Below are positions 18,974 to 27,343 of a stretch of DNA of 64,000 bases, piece after piece. Location: contig NZ_JAUTBJ010000002.1 in assembly GCF_030819175.1 (NCBI RefSeq), forward strand, positions 2,242,001-2,306,000. Reading direction: 5' to 3'. This DNA comes from Sphingomonas sp. SORGH_AS_0879. Lineage in GTDB: Bacteria > Pseudomonadota > Alphaproteobacteria > Sphingomonadales > Sphingomonadaceae. A program made the position numbers and the translations under genes. How positions within the stretch are numbered: position 1 is the stretch's first letter; every line of letters begins with the position of its first letter. The notes under the pieces were generated by a model. That model was not told the origin of the DNA. It did not search any database and was given only the letters and a program-made list of their open reading frames with translations.

Positions 18974-19385
18974 TTATCCTGCCGACGCTTCACGCTCCAG
19001 CAGGTCCTGGTCGACTTCATCGGATAGGGAAAGTGCTTCCTCTCCGTTGAGCCGCATTGCCGTTTGATGGGAGTAGGCATCCAGGATCAGGTAGGCCGCC
19101 TCATCGCTACGCCCCTGCGCGATGATAATCAGTCGCGCGTTGCCGAGACACGCCCTCCTAGCGAGTTCGACGGCATGTTGGTGGGCCTCCTCATACTCGT
19201 CGTCGCACTCGGTGAGGTTCTCGTATTCCTCGGTATCCGGGTTGAACTAACCGGTGTAGCAACCCGCGTAATGGTCGCGCTCCCTTAGGGCTTCCTCAAT
19301 CCGCTTGATAACCGCGAAGCCAGCCCGTTGGGCCACCCAATAGCCTGCTTCGTGCGGGGCGTAGGTGAAGGACCTGTTGGGAAAA
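18974..19385 (-). pseudogene. Decayed unknown gene with in-frame amber stop
   Basis: Reading the minus strand, a protein-like frame runs SFTYAPHEAGYWVAQRAG, then KRIEEALRERDHYAGCYTG, then a TAG at 19247-19249. It continues in the same frame for 90 residues (FNPDTEEYENLTECDDEYEE, AHQHAVELARRACLGNARL) to a TAA at 18974-18976. The acidic, coherent composition on both sides of the stop suggests one former gene. Its 5' part seems to be cut by the IS3-type remnant near 19385. I do not recognise the family. Confidence 0.45.
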
Positions 19386-19920
19386 GTTTGACGACGCCAA
19401 GCCAGCGACGGGACGCGGCGCTCGGCGTGATGAGGGATTACCAGGTCTCGCAGCGCCGTGCCTGCGTGCTGATCGGCGTCGATCCTAAGACGGTCCGGCG
19501 AGATCAATGATGACGCTTACCGGGAGAACCTGTGCCTGGTGGGCGACACCAGCATCTCGGGCGTGCGGGTGGCCCGCGAGCTGGACCAGCAGGGCGATCC
19601 TGAAGTGGGCCAGCGAGAACCGGGTCGAGTGGCATTACATTGATCCCGGCAGGCCGCAGAAGAATGCGTTCATTGAATCGTTCAATGGGTCGCTGCGCGA
19701 CGAGCTCCTGAATGAGGAGTTGTTCGACAGCCTCGCCGACGCTCGGCGTAAACTGGCTGTCTGGCGCTATGACTACAACAACGTCAGGCCGCACTCGTCA
19801 CTGGCAAACCGAACGCCGGCACAAGCGCGCCGGGCGTTCCTGCAAGATGGAAGCGTCACGCCCGGCGCGATTGTGCCGGTGGGGCAGCACGAATATCAAA
19901 CCGGCAGACTCTCGTTATGA
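19376..19920 (+). pseudogene. IS3-family transposase OrfB, pseudogene with two internal deletions
   Basis: Three pieces of one IS3-family OrfB follow each other. First, an N-terminal piece (TTPSQRRDAALGVMRDY, then [18 protein letters not shown]). Second, a short middle piece in another frame around 19511-19575 ([23 protein letters not shown]). Third, the C-terminal DDE end ([59 protein letters not shown]). Roughly 130 codons are missing between the first two and about 20 between the last two, where the frame also shifts. It cannot encode an active enzyme. The sequence after the stop (to about 19946) looks like its right end. Confidence 0.8.
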
Positions 19921-19969
19921 CCGCGGGACCAGCGGGGGGCAGGTCAGTCACGGCAGGCGCGGTATCCGG

Positions 19970-21400
19970 TCATCCTGTCTGCTGGTGGACGTACTCTCCC
20001 AAGCCACGCCCAACGAGTTCATCGTTGGAAAGGCGGGGACCTCGCTTGAGGCGTTGATTGCCCAGTTTGCGGCGATCCAGCTTCGGCCCAGGGGGCACGG
20101 GCGAGGGGGCCTTGAACATCCCGGCGGGCTGCGCGGTACGCGCAGGCTCGTTGTTGTTGCGCTTGGCGTGGTGCGGCTGCACTTGCTGGATGGCGTGAGC
20201 GAGGGCCAGTGCCGCGTCGAGGTGTTTGTTGTCGATCACCGGCGCCTGGTTCACCCGGCGCATCTTGTCGAAGACGCGGTAGGGCAGGGCCTCACCCTCG
20301 TGCTGGATCTCGAGGCGGCCGTCCGGATATTCGCAAACGTCGACCTTCTTGCGTGCGAGCCCCTGTGCGACCGGGGACGGCTCCAGGATGAACATCGCCT
20401 TGTTGTAATGAAGGGTGAGGGCGCCGGTGACGGTGCGCTGCTCGCGCCAGACCATCTCGGCTTCGAGGTTCTCGTGGATGGCGAGCGGCCGGTGCAGATC
20501 GCGCGGGTCGAACGGCGCCTTGGCGAACCGTTGATTGTGCTGCACCATGTAGGAGGGGAGGAAGGCGTTGGCTTCGTCGATGGTGTTGATGCGGTGGAGC
20601 CGCATCGCCTTGACGAGCCGGTCCTGCAGCGTGGCATTGGCGCGCTCCACACGGCCCTTCGCCTGCGGCGAGTTTGCGCAGATCAGCTCGATGTTCAGCC
20701 GGTCCAGCGCGCGCCCAAGATGGGTCATCCCGTCGCCGTTTGCCGAGGCCGTGTTGTTGCGGAAGGCGCTGTGCTTGTCCGTATAGAAGGCGACCGGCTT
20801 GCCGTGCCGCTCAAGGTACGTCCTCGTCGCGCGCATGTAGGAAAACGTGCTCTCGCTCTCGACCATCTCGAGGTGCCTCAGCTCGCTCGTGGCGTCGTCG
20901 ATGAACACCAGCAGCGTGCATTGCGGGCCGCGTTCCTCGAACCACCAATGTTTTGAGCCGTCGACCTGGACCAGCTCGCCGCGACAGTCGCGCCGGTAGC
21001 GGGGCTGATAGGGGCGAGGGCGCCTAGCTGCGCGGTCTTTCCAGAGGCCGGCTTCCATCATGATCTGTCGCAGCGTTTCACACGACAGTCCCAGACCATG
21101 GCGCTCGGCGAGGTACTCGCGCGCGAGCGTCGGGCCGAAGTCGGCATAGTGTTCGCGCACCAGCGCGACCACCTCGGCGCGGAAGGCATCGCTAAAGCGC
21201 CGGTTGCGCGGCCGCCCGCGCTTGCGCGAGACGAGGCCCGCAGCGCCTTCATGCCGAAGACGGCGGAGCAGCCGGTAAATTTGCCGCCGCTGGAGGCCCA
21301 GCAGTTCCATCGCGTCCGGGATCCGGATCTCGCCGCGGTCGACCCGCATCAACGTGTCGAACCGGGTGATCTCTGTAGCACCCATCGTCAGCACCGTCAT
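19970..21400 (-). CDS. ISNCY/IS1202-type transposase
   Basis: 476 residues, intact. The N-terminus carries two helix-turn-helix segments (DAMELLGLQRRQIYRLLRRL and the RGRPRNRRFSDAF region). The rve/DDE integrase core follows, with GELVQVDGSKHWWF (first Asp), LVFIDDATSELRHLEMVES (second Asp) and SPQAKGRVERANATLQDRL (Glu). This layout is typical of the ISNCY elements of the IS1202 group in proteobacteria. It sits near the right end of the patchwork, with its start 87 bp from the right inverted repeat. Family name is by recall of sequence pattern. Confidence 0.85.
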   Translation of the reverse strand: MTVLTMGATEITRFDTLMRVDRGEIRIPDAMELLGLQRRQIYRLLRRLRHEGAAGLVSRKRGRPRNRRFSDAFRAEVVALVREHYADFGPTLAREYLAERHGLGLSCETLRQIMMEAGLWKDRAARRPRPYQPRYRRDCRGELVQVDGSKHWWFEERGPQCTLLVFIDDATSELRHLEMVESESTFSYMRATRTYLERHGKPVAFYTDKHSAFRNNTASANGDGMTHLGRALDRLNIELICANSPQAKGRVERANATLQDRLVKAMRLHRINTIDEANAFLPSYMVQHNQRFAKAPFDPRDLHRPLAIHENLEAEMVWREQRTVTGALTLHYNKAMFILEPSPVAQGLARKKVDVCEYPDGRLEIQHEGEALPYRVFDKMRRVNQAPVIDNKHLDAALALAHAIQQVQPHHAKRNNNEPARTAQPAGMFKAPSPVPPGPKLDRRKLGNQRLKRGPRLSNDELVGRGLGEYVHQQTG

Positions 21401-21486
21401 ATCATGCGCGTCCTCGTTGCCGAGGAAGGCTATGACACCGGCGACCCGCTGACAGCACCGGGAGTGCCGTTTCGATCTAGCGGAGT

Positions 21487-21504
21487 GGTGTCATTTGTAT
21501 CTGG
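21487..21504 (-). repeat. Right terminal inverted repeat of the mobile patchwork
   Basis: Reads CCAGATACAAATGACACC on the minus strand, 17 of 18 identical to the left copy at 18232-18249. It lies just upstream of the transposase start. Confidence 0.65.
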
Positions 21505-21550
21505 TGCTTACACTCTTTAGGTTTGATAATATATATTATGTAAAACAATG
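21505..21550. other. AT-rich junction with a 14-bp palindrome
   Basis: This short stretch is unusually AT-rich for the window and contains the perfect palindrome ATAATATATATTAT at 21526-21539. It lies between the mobile patchwork and the 3' end of the aspartic protease gene. It could be a target-site feature or part of the element. Confidence 0.35.
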
Positions 21551-22126
21551 CTAGTTGGGTTCGTTGAGGATGAGGACGCCTTGCTCCACCCTCCACGACC
21601 GCAGCCGTCGCAGCACATTCATTCCGATGACGTCCTGATTGCCGAAGCTGGGCGATACGATCGCGCCGACGTCGTTCAATTCGATGGGCCCGATCGCGAG
21701 ATGGCGGATCGTCGTATGATCGGCAGTGACCCTGCCATTCGCGGTTTCGACCATCGTAGCGAACGGGCTTTCGCCCAGGTCGAGCCCGGCGGCCTTGGCT
21801 GTCGCCTGCGACAAGGCGGTCGTCGTGGCGCCGCTATCGATCAGCATACGTCGTTGGACACCGTTGATCCGGACATCTGCCCAGAAATGTCCGTCCTCCG
21901 CCACCGCGATACGTACCACGCCCTCCGGCGCGCCACGGCCCGGCAGAAGGCTACTCAGCCGGTCACGCTGTGCGACAATCAGAAAGGCCATGCCGAAGAT
22001 ACCGACCCACATCAACGCCATACGCAGCGTCTGGCCGATCGGAATGCGCCGAGCCGCCAACGCGCTCAGCGGCAGCAGGAGGATCAGGCCATAGTATAGG
22101 AAGTCCATGACCCGATCCGTGCTCAC
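21551..22126 (-). CDS. TIGR02281-type clan AA aspartic protease, membrane-anchored
   Basis: 191 residues from GTG 22126, which overlaps the upstream stop (GTGA); ATG 22108 is an alternative. Two predicted transmembrane helices (FLYYGLILLLPLSALAA and MALMWVGIFGMAFLIVA) precede a single retropepsin-like domain with the catalytic motif MLIDSGATTTAL. Related proteins are single-domain aspartic proteases of the inner membrane; their substrates are mostly unknown. It is the last gene of the metG-tatD-MBL run, next to the mobile patchwork. Confidence 0.88.
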   Translation of the reverse strand: MSTDRVMDFLYYGLILLLPLSALAARRIPIGQTLRMALMWVGIFGMAFLIVAQRDRLSSLLPGRGAPEGVVRIAVAEDGHFWADVRINGVQRRMLIDSGATTTALSQATAKAAGLDLGESPFATMVETANGRVTADHTTIRHLAIGPIELNDVGAIVSPSFGNQDVIGMNVLRRLRSWRVEQGVLILNEPN

Positions 22127-22887
22127 GGTATCAGTTCCAATCCGTCATAGGCCGGACGAACAGCGAGCGGCAGTTCGCCGCACAGTGTGGCATAGTCCAT
22201 CGAATGATCCATATGGATCAACATGCTCTGTCGCGGTTCGAGTTCGTCAATCCATTCGAGAACCGTCGGAAGATCGGCATGCGCGGGATGCGGATGGCGT
22301 CGCAGCGCATCCACGACCCATAGATCGACATGACGATAGAGATTCGCCATCGGTTCTGTTAACTGATGAAAATCAGTAGCATAACCAATGCTCCGGCCAT
22401 CGCAGTCGAAGCGCAGCCCCGCAGAGAATATCCGACCATGCGGCTGATCGAGCGACCGGATACGGATTGGCCCGATCGCGATATCGTCCTCCAGCACCGT
22501 CATGGTGGCGGTCGGCGGATAGCCCGTCTTCCCCTGAAACACATAACCGAAGCGGCGTTGCAAGGCTTCCGCCGTCGCGGGGCGTGCGTAACCGGCAACC
22601 GGATGCCCCAGCGCATGGTAGATCTGCCGGACGTCGTCGATGCCGTGGCAATGATCGGCGTGGTCATGCGTCCAGATGATCGCATCCACCGTCCCGACCT
22701 CGGCAGCAAGCAACTGCTCGCGCATATCGGGCCCCGTGTCGAGCAGGATGCGCGTTCCGTCATGCTCGATCAGCGCCGAGCATCGCATACGCCGATTGCG
22801 GGGCTCGGTAGGGTCGCATGCCCCCCAGTCATTGCCGATCCGGGGGACGCCGGAGGAGGTGCCGCAACCCAGAATGCGAATCTTCAC
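22123..22887 (-). CDS. MBL-fold metallo-hydrolase (PhnP-like)
   Basis: 254 residues. The metallo-beta-lactamase metal site is visible in WTHDHADHCHGIDD, with LGCGTSSGVPRIG at the N-terminus and further ligands in GYATDF and LIHMDHSMDY. Such proteins resemble PhnP, a cyclic-phosphate phosphodiesterase, but the substrate here is not known. It overlaps tatD by four bases upstream and the protease gene downstream, so all three are probably cotranslated. In many proteobacteria it accompanies tatD and metG. Confidence 0.9.
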   Translation of the reverse strand: MKIRILGCGTSSGVPRIGNDWGACDPTEPRNRRMRCSALIEHDGTRILLDTGPDMREQLLAAEVGTVDAIIWTHDHADHCHGIDDVRQIYHALGHPVAGYARPATAEALQRRFGYVFQGKTGYPPTATMTVLEDDIAIGPIRIRSLDQPHGRIFSAGLRFDCDGRSIGYATDFHQLTEPMANLYRHVDLWVVDALRRHPHPAHADLPTVLEWIDELEPRQSMLIHMDHSMDYATLCGELPLAVRPAYDGLELIP

Positions 22888-23660
22888 GCGGCGGTCTTCG
22901 CGAACAGACGATGGAAGTTTTCCGCCGTAGCCCGGGTCAGGACGTCCAATGGCTCACCACGCAGGTCCGCGAGGAACGCTGCGGTGTCGGCGACGAAGGA
23001 CGGCTCCCCCGTCTTCCCCCGATGCGGAACGGGGGCCAGGAACGGAGCATCGGTTTCGACCAGCAACCGGTCGAGCGGCAGGCGCGCGGCGGTGGCCTGC
23101 AACTCCTTGGCGTTCTTGAAGGTCACGATACCCGAAATGGATATATAAAAGCCTAACGCCAAAGCCTTATCGGCGAAATCTCCGCTCGCCGTGAAACAGT
23201 GGATGACGCCGGAATAGGCCCCCTTCCCCATTTCCTCGGCCAGGATTGCGGCGGTATCGTCCTCTGCATCGCGCGTGTGTACGACCAGCGGCAGACCGGT
23301 TTCGCGACAGGCGGCGATGTGCGCGCGAAAGCTCGCCTGTTGTTGTTCGCGGTCGCTGTGATCGTAATAATAGTCCAGCCCGCTTTCGCCGATGCCGACG
23401 ACGCGCGGATGCGCGGCACGCTCGACCAGCTTGGCGGTGTCGACATGGGCATGGGCGTCGGCCTCATGCGGGTGGATGCCGATCGTCGCCCACACATCGG
23501 GTTCGCGCTCGGCCGTGGCGATCACCGCATCCCATTCGCTCTCGCGAGTCGATATGTTGAGCATGGCCGTGACCCCACGGTCCCGCGCGCGGGTCAGGAT
23601 TGCCGCCTGATCCTCGACCAGCCCCTTGTAGTTGAGGTGGCAGTGGCTGTCGGCCAGCAT
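22884..23660 (-). CDS. tatD: TatD-family metal-dependent hydrolase
   Basis: 258 residues. TatD proteins are metal-dependent nucleases (DNase or 3'-5' exonuclease) with a TIM barrel. Metal ligands are seen in DSHCHLNY, GIGESGLDYYY, LVVHTRDAEDD, GVIHCFTASG and ETDAPFLAP. The start overlaps the metG stop (TGATG) and the stop overlaps the MBL gene (ATGA). The metG-tatD-MBL order is widely conserved. Confidence 0.94.
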   Translation of the reverse strand: MLADSHCHLNYKGLVEDQAAILTRARDRGVTAMLNISTRESEWDAVIATAEREPDVWATIGIHPHEADAHAHVDTAKLVERAAHPRVVGIGESGLDYYYDHSDREQQQASFRAHIAACRETGLPLVVHTRDAEDDTAAILAEEMGKGAYSGVIHCFTASGDFADKALALGFYISISGIVTFKNAKELQATAARLPLDRLLVETDAPFLAPVPHRGKTGEPSFVADTAAFLADLRGEPLDVLTRATAENFHRLFAKTAA

Positions 23661-25216
23661 CAGGCGTCGGCCTCGGCCGGGATTTCGAGACGGGGAAAGG
23701 CTGGCGTCGGCGGCGACAGGGCAATACCGCTGGATGCGCGGCGGGCATACCAGCCGTCATCGTCGATCGCCGCATGATCGCGCTCCTCGGCCCCCAGCGT
23801 GTCGAGCACCAGCCCTGCCCCACGCGGCGTGACCGGCAGAATGGCGATGGCGAGCATCCGGATCGCGCGGACCAAGGTTCCCAGCACGGCATGCATCCGC
23901 TCCGGGTCGGTCTTGCGCAGCGACCATGGCGCCTGCACATCGATATACTGGTTGCAGGCATAGACGCCGCGCATCCACGCCTCGATCCCCTGGCTCAGCA
24001 TCAGGTCATCGAACGCGGTCTTCAACCCGGCACAGGCGACCACGACCTCCTCGATCAGGACAGCATCGGCGGGGTCGGCGCGACCCGGTTCGGGAAGTTC
24101 GCCGTTTAAATTCTTGGCAATGAACGACAAGGTCCGCTGGGCGAGATTGCCGAAGCTGTTGGCCAGTTCGGCGTTGACACGCGTCACGATCGCTTCGGCG
24201 GAATAGGAACCGTCCTGCCCGAAGCTGACCTCCCGCAGGAAGAAATAACGCAGTGCATCGACGCCGAAGGCATCCGCCAGCCCCATCGGATCGACGACAT
24301 TGCCGACCGACTTGGACATCTTCTCGCCCCGGTGGAGCAGGAAACCATGGCCGAACACCGACTGCGGCAAAGGCAGCTCCGCCGACATCAGGAATGCGGG
24401 CCAATAGACGGTGTGGAAACGGACGATATCCTTTCCGATCAGGTGTAGATTGGCGGGCCAGAAACGCGCCAATTCGCTGTCCTTATTCGGATAGCCCGTC
24501 CCGGTCAGATAGTTGGTCAGCGCATCGACCCAGACATACATGACATGGCCGGGGCTGTCCGGCACCGGCACCCCCCAGTCGAAGCTCGTGCGCGATACCG
24601 AGAGATCGGACAGCCCGCCCTCGACGAAGCGCATCACCTCGTTCCGGCGGCTTTCCGGGCGGATGAAGTCGGGATTGTCGCGATAGAGATCGAGCAGTGG
24701 CTGCTGGTATTTCGACAAACGGAAGAACCAAGTTTCCTCCGCTGTCCATTCGACCGGCGTTCCCTGCGGCGACAGCTTGGTGCCGTCTTCCCCGGTGGTC
24801 AGTTCGGACTCGTCGTAAAAGGCCTCGTCACGGACCGAATACCAGCCTTCATAGCGATCGAGATACAGGTCGCCCTTGTCCTGCATCGCCTTCCAGATGG
24901 CCTGGCTGGCGGCATAATGATCTGCGTCTACCGTGCGGATGAAACGATCATAGCTGATATCAAGACGATCAGCCATCACGTGGAAATGACTGGACATTTC
25001 GTCGGCGAACGCGCGCGTGGAAATGCCGCGCGCGCGCGCCGCCTGGGCCATTTTCAGGCCGTGCTCGTCGGTGCCCGTCTGGAACAGCACGTCGCGCCCC
25101 GCCTGGCGCTGGAACCGCGCGATGACGTCCGCTGCGACCATTTCATAGGCGTGGCCGATATGCGGACGGCCATTGGGATAGTGGATCGCGGTGGTGATAT
25201 AGAATGGATCGGCCAT
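23660..25216 (-). CDS. metG: Methionine--tRNA ligase
   Basis: 518 residues. A class I synthetase with the HIGH motif in RPHIGHAYE and KMSKS in GEKMSKSVGN, so catalytically intact. The insert that can bind zinc reads EGWYSVRDEAFYDESELTTG, with no cysteines, so this is the zinc-free subtype. There is no C-terminal EMAP/tRNA-binding domain, and the anticodon-binding helix bundle fills the end. It is the first gene of the coupled metG-tatD-MBL-protease run. The upstream neighbour is DUF423. Confidence 0.97.
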   Translation of the reverse strand: MADPFYITTAIHYPNGRPHIGHAYEMVAADVIARFQRQAGRDVLFQTGTDEHGLKMAQAARARGISTRAFADEMSSHFHVMADRLDISYDRFIRTVDADHYAASQAIWKAMQDKGDLYLDRYEGWYSVRDEAFYDESELTTGEDGTKLSPQGTPVEWTAEETWFFRLSKYQQPLLDLYRDNPDFIRPESRRNEVMRFVEGGLSDLSVSRTSFDWGVPVPDSPGHVMYVWVDALTNYLTGTGYPNKDSELARFWPANLHLIGKDIVRFHTVYWPAFLMSAELPLPQSVFGHGFLLHRGEKMSKSVGNVVDPMGLADAFGVDALRYFFLREVSFGQDGSYSAEAIVTRVNAELANSFGNLAQRTLSFIAKNLNGELPEPGRADPADAVLIEEVVVACAGLKTAFDDLMLSQGIEAWMRGVYACNQYIDVQAPWSLRKTDPERMHAVLGTLVRAIRMLAIAILPVTPRGAGLVLDTLGAEERDHAAIDDDGWYARRASSGIALSPPTPAFPRLEIPAEADA

Positions 25217-25262
25217 GCCCGGTCCCTAGAACATCGCTTCGTGCAGGTGAAGCCCGACCGGC

Positions 25263-25592
25263 TCAGCCGCGCAAAGTCCAGGCCAGCCATAGCCAGCCGA
25301 GAATCAGGATCGTCCCGCCAATGGGCGTCACCGCGCCCAGCCAGCGCGGCGCACCGAACGCCATCGCATAGAGGGTGCCCGCGAAAATCCCACTGCCGAT
25401 GACGAAAGCCCATGCGACACCCCGCGCCTCCATGCGAAGCGCGACAAGTGCGGCAACCGCATGGATGAGTTGATACTGGCCGCCGGTCCGCAGCCACTCG
25501 ACCGCGATCCCTTCGGCCCGGTGCGCGCCGAACGCCCCCGCCGCGATGGCGATCGCGCCCGACAAGGCCGCCAGGATACCCAGTAACGCCAT
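25263..25592 (-). CDS. DUF423 (YgdD-like) small membrane protein
   Basis: 109 residues with four predicted membrane helices. The typical beginning ILAALSGAIAIAAGAFGAH is followed by YQLIHAVAALVAL and VTPIGGTILILGWLWLAW. DUF423 proteins are inner-membrane proteins of unknown function. Its start lies only two bases after the stop of the Kef-type antiporter, so it belongs to that transcription unit. Confidence 0.88.
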   Translation of the reverse strand: MALLGILAALSGAIAIAAGAFGAHRAEGIAVEWLRTGGQYQLIHAVAALVALRMEARGVAWAFVIGSGIFAGTLYAMAFGAPRWLGAVTPIGGTILILGWLWLAWTLRG

Positions 25593-25594
25593 GA

Positions 25595-27343
25595 TCAGAC
25601 CTTTCGTTCGTCCTGCGTGATGATCCTGTCGTTGGCCGCCCGCAGGTCCCCCGACGCGGCCTGTGCCGCCAGCCGTTCCTTGTCGCGCGCCCGGTACATG
25701 GTTTCGACCCGATCGATCTCGGCACGATCGATCTTCAGGCTGTCCATCGCCAGGCGCGCCATCTTCACCGCCGACTCGAGAACCTCCCGAACCACATAGG
25801 AGGCAGGCCCGCCCTTCAGCCGCAGGACGGCGCGGCGATCATAGGCGCGCACGAACAGCGAAGCGTTGGGGAAGGCCGCATGGACGCTTTCCAGAAGCTC
25901 CAGCGTGATCTGATCCTCGTCGAGGCAGAAGAGGATCAACTCGGCCTCCGCCGCCCCGGCCTGTCGCAGCAGGTCCAACCGGGTGCCGTCGCCATAATAG
26001 ACCTTGGCCCCGAACTCGGCGGCGATGTCGATCATCTCGATGTCGCGGTCGATCAGGGTGACGGGAATGTCGCTGGCGATCAGCATCTGGGCCACCGTCT
26101 GTCCGAACCGGCCATAGCCGACGATCAGGGCGTTGGCGCCGTCGGTGACCGGGCCCTCGCGCTTCTCGCCGCGCATGATGACTGGTTCTTCGCGGATGCG
26201 GCGAGTGGCCGCCATCAGGAACGGGGTCGTCGCCATCGAAAGGGTGATGATCGCCCCGAACAGGCTCGCCGCCTCGGGCGCGATCAGATAGCCCGCCTTC
26301 GCCTGCGCGAACAGGACGAAGCCGAATTCGCCGCCCTGGCTCATCAGCAGCCCGAGCGCGAAGGCCGAGCGCCAGTTCATCCGGAAGGCAAGGCCGATCA
26401 CGAAGATAACGAAGGTCTTCGTCGCGATCAGCGCCAGGGCCATGACTGCGACGAAAATCGGCCGCTCGATGATCGCGGGCAGATTGAGCATCATCCCGAC
26501 CGCCAGGAAGAACAGGCCGAGCAGGATCGATCGGAACGGCTCGACATCCGCCTCCAGTTCGTGCCGATACGGACTGTCGGCCAGCATCACCCCGGCGATG
26601 AACGCCCCCAGCGCGGTCGAGAGGCCGAGCAACTCCATGACCGCGGCGCTGGCGATGACGGTAAAGAGTCCGGCGAAGACGAACATCTCCCGCTCGCCCA
26701 TATTGCCGATCAGCCGGAACAGCGGGCGTAGCAGGAAGCGGCCCGCCACGATCAGGCCGATGATCGCCGCCCCTGTCTCCAGCGCCAATATCCATCCCGG
26801 AGGACCGGCATGATCCGCCGGATTCCGCGACATGGCGGCAACGATCGTGATCAGCGGGACGATCGACAGGTCCTGAAACAGCAGGATCGAGAAGGCCCGC
26901 TCGCCAAAGGGGGTGCGCAACCGCCCGGAGGATTGCAGCATCGGCAGGACCTGCGCCGTCGAGGACAGGGCGAGCGGCAGGCCGAGCGCCAGGGCGGCTT
27001 CCATCGAGAAATGGGCGAGCAGCACGATGCCCGTGATCGCCAGGCCGCATGCCGTTACCTGAAGCAGGCCCAGACCGAAAATCTCATGCTTCATCCGCCA
27101 CAAGCGGGCCGGGTTCAACTCCAGCCCGACGATGAACAGCAGGAGCGTGATGCCGATCTCGGCGATGCCCAGCTTGGACTCCGCGTCCCCGACCAGCCCG
27201 AGGACATGCGGGCCGACGACCGCCCCCGCGACGAGATAACCTAGCGTCGCACCTAGACCGAGGCGACGAAAGACCAAAACGAACGCCAGGCCAAAGCCCA
27301 GCAGGATCGCCCCATCCCTCAGCAGCGAAATCTCGCTGTGCAT
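25595..27343 (-). CDS. Kef/CPA2-family cation:proton antiporter with TrkA-N domain
   Basis: 582 residues. About 12 membrane helices form the CPA2 antiporter domain (residues 1-380), with the conserved SSTAQVLPMLQ, FQDLSIVPLITIV, and GAFIAGVMLADSPYRHELE. A cytoplasmic TrkA-N (RCK) domain follows with the nucleotide-binding loop VGYGRFGQTVAQML near residue 410 and ends around 520. It probably moves K+ or another monovalent cation in exchange for protons. The start overlaps the stop of the Fe-S scaffold gene (TGATG). Confidence 0.93.
   Translation of the reverse strand: MHSEISLLRDGAILLGFGLAFVLVFRRLGLGATLGYLVAGAVVGPHVLGLVGDAESKLGIAEIGITLLLFIVGLELNPARLWRMKHEIFGLGLLQVTACGLAITGIVLLAHFSMEAALALGLPLALSSTAQVLPMLQSSGRLRTPFGERAFSILLFQDLSIVPLITIVAAMSRNPADHAGPPGWILALETGAAIIGLIVAGRFLLRPLFRLIGNMGEREMFVFAGLFTVIASAAVMELLGLSTALGAFIAGVMLADSPYRHELEADVEPFRSILLGLFFLAVGMMLNLPAIIERPIFVAVMALALIATKTFVIFVIGLAFRMNWRSAFALGLLMSQGGEFGFVLFAQAKAGYLIAPEAASLFGAIITLSMATTPFLMAATRRIREEPVIMRGEKREGPVTDGANALIVGYGRFGQTVAQMLIASDIPVTLIDRDIEMIDIAAEFGAKVYYGDGTRLDLLRQAGAAEAELILFCLDEDQITLELLESVHAAFPNASLFVRAYDRRAVLRLKGGPASYVVREVLESAVKMARLAMDSLKIDRAEIDRVETMYRARDKERLAAQAASGDLRAANDRIITQDERKV

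Larger units (their letters stand above)
18232..21504. mobile_element. 3.27 kb mobile patchwork bounded by 18-bp inverted repeats
   Basis: Two inverted repeats, CCAGATAGAAATGACACC at 18232-18249 and the complement of CCAGATACAAATGACACC at 21487-21504, match at 17 of 18 positions and both continue inward to a CTAG after 6-8 bp. Between them lie an intact ISNCY/IS1202-type transposase, an IS3-family pseudogene, an IS110 remnant and a decayed unknown gene. The simplest reading is one insertion sequence whose non-transposase end has collected other elements. No obvious target duplication flanks it, and the limits are inferred from the repeats only. Confidence 0.65.

Noticed and set aside
18232..21504. 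Prophage or integrative element
   Set aside because: No integrase, attachment repeat, structural or conjugation genes were seen, only insertion-sequence parts.
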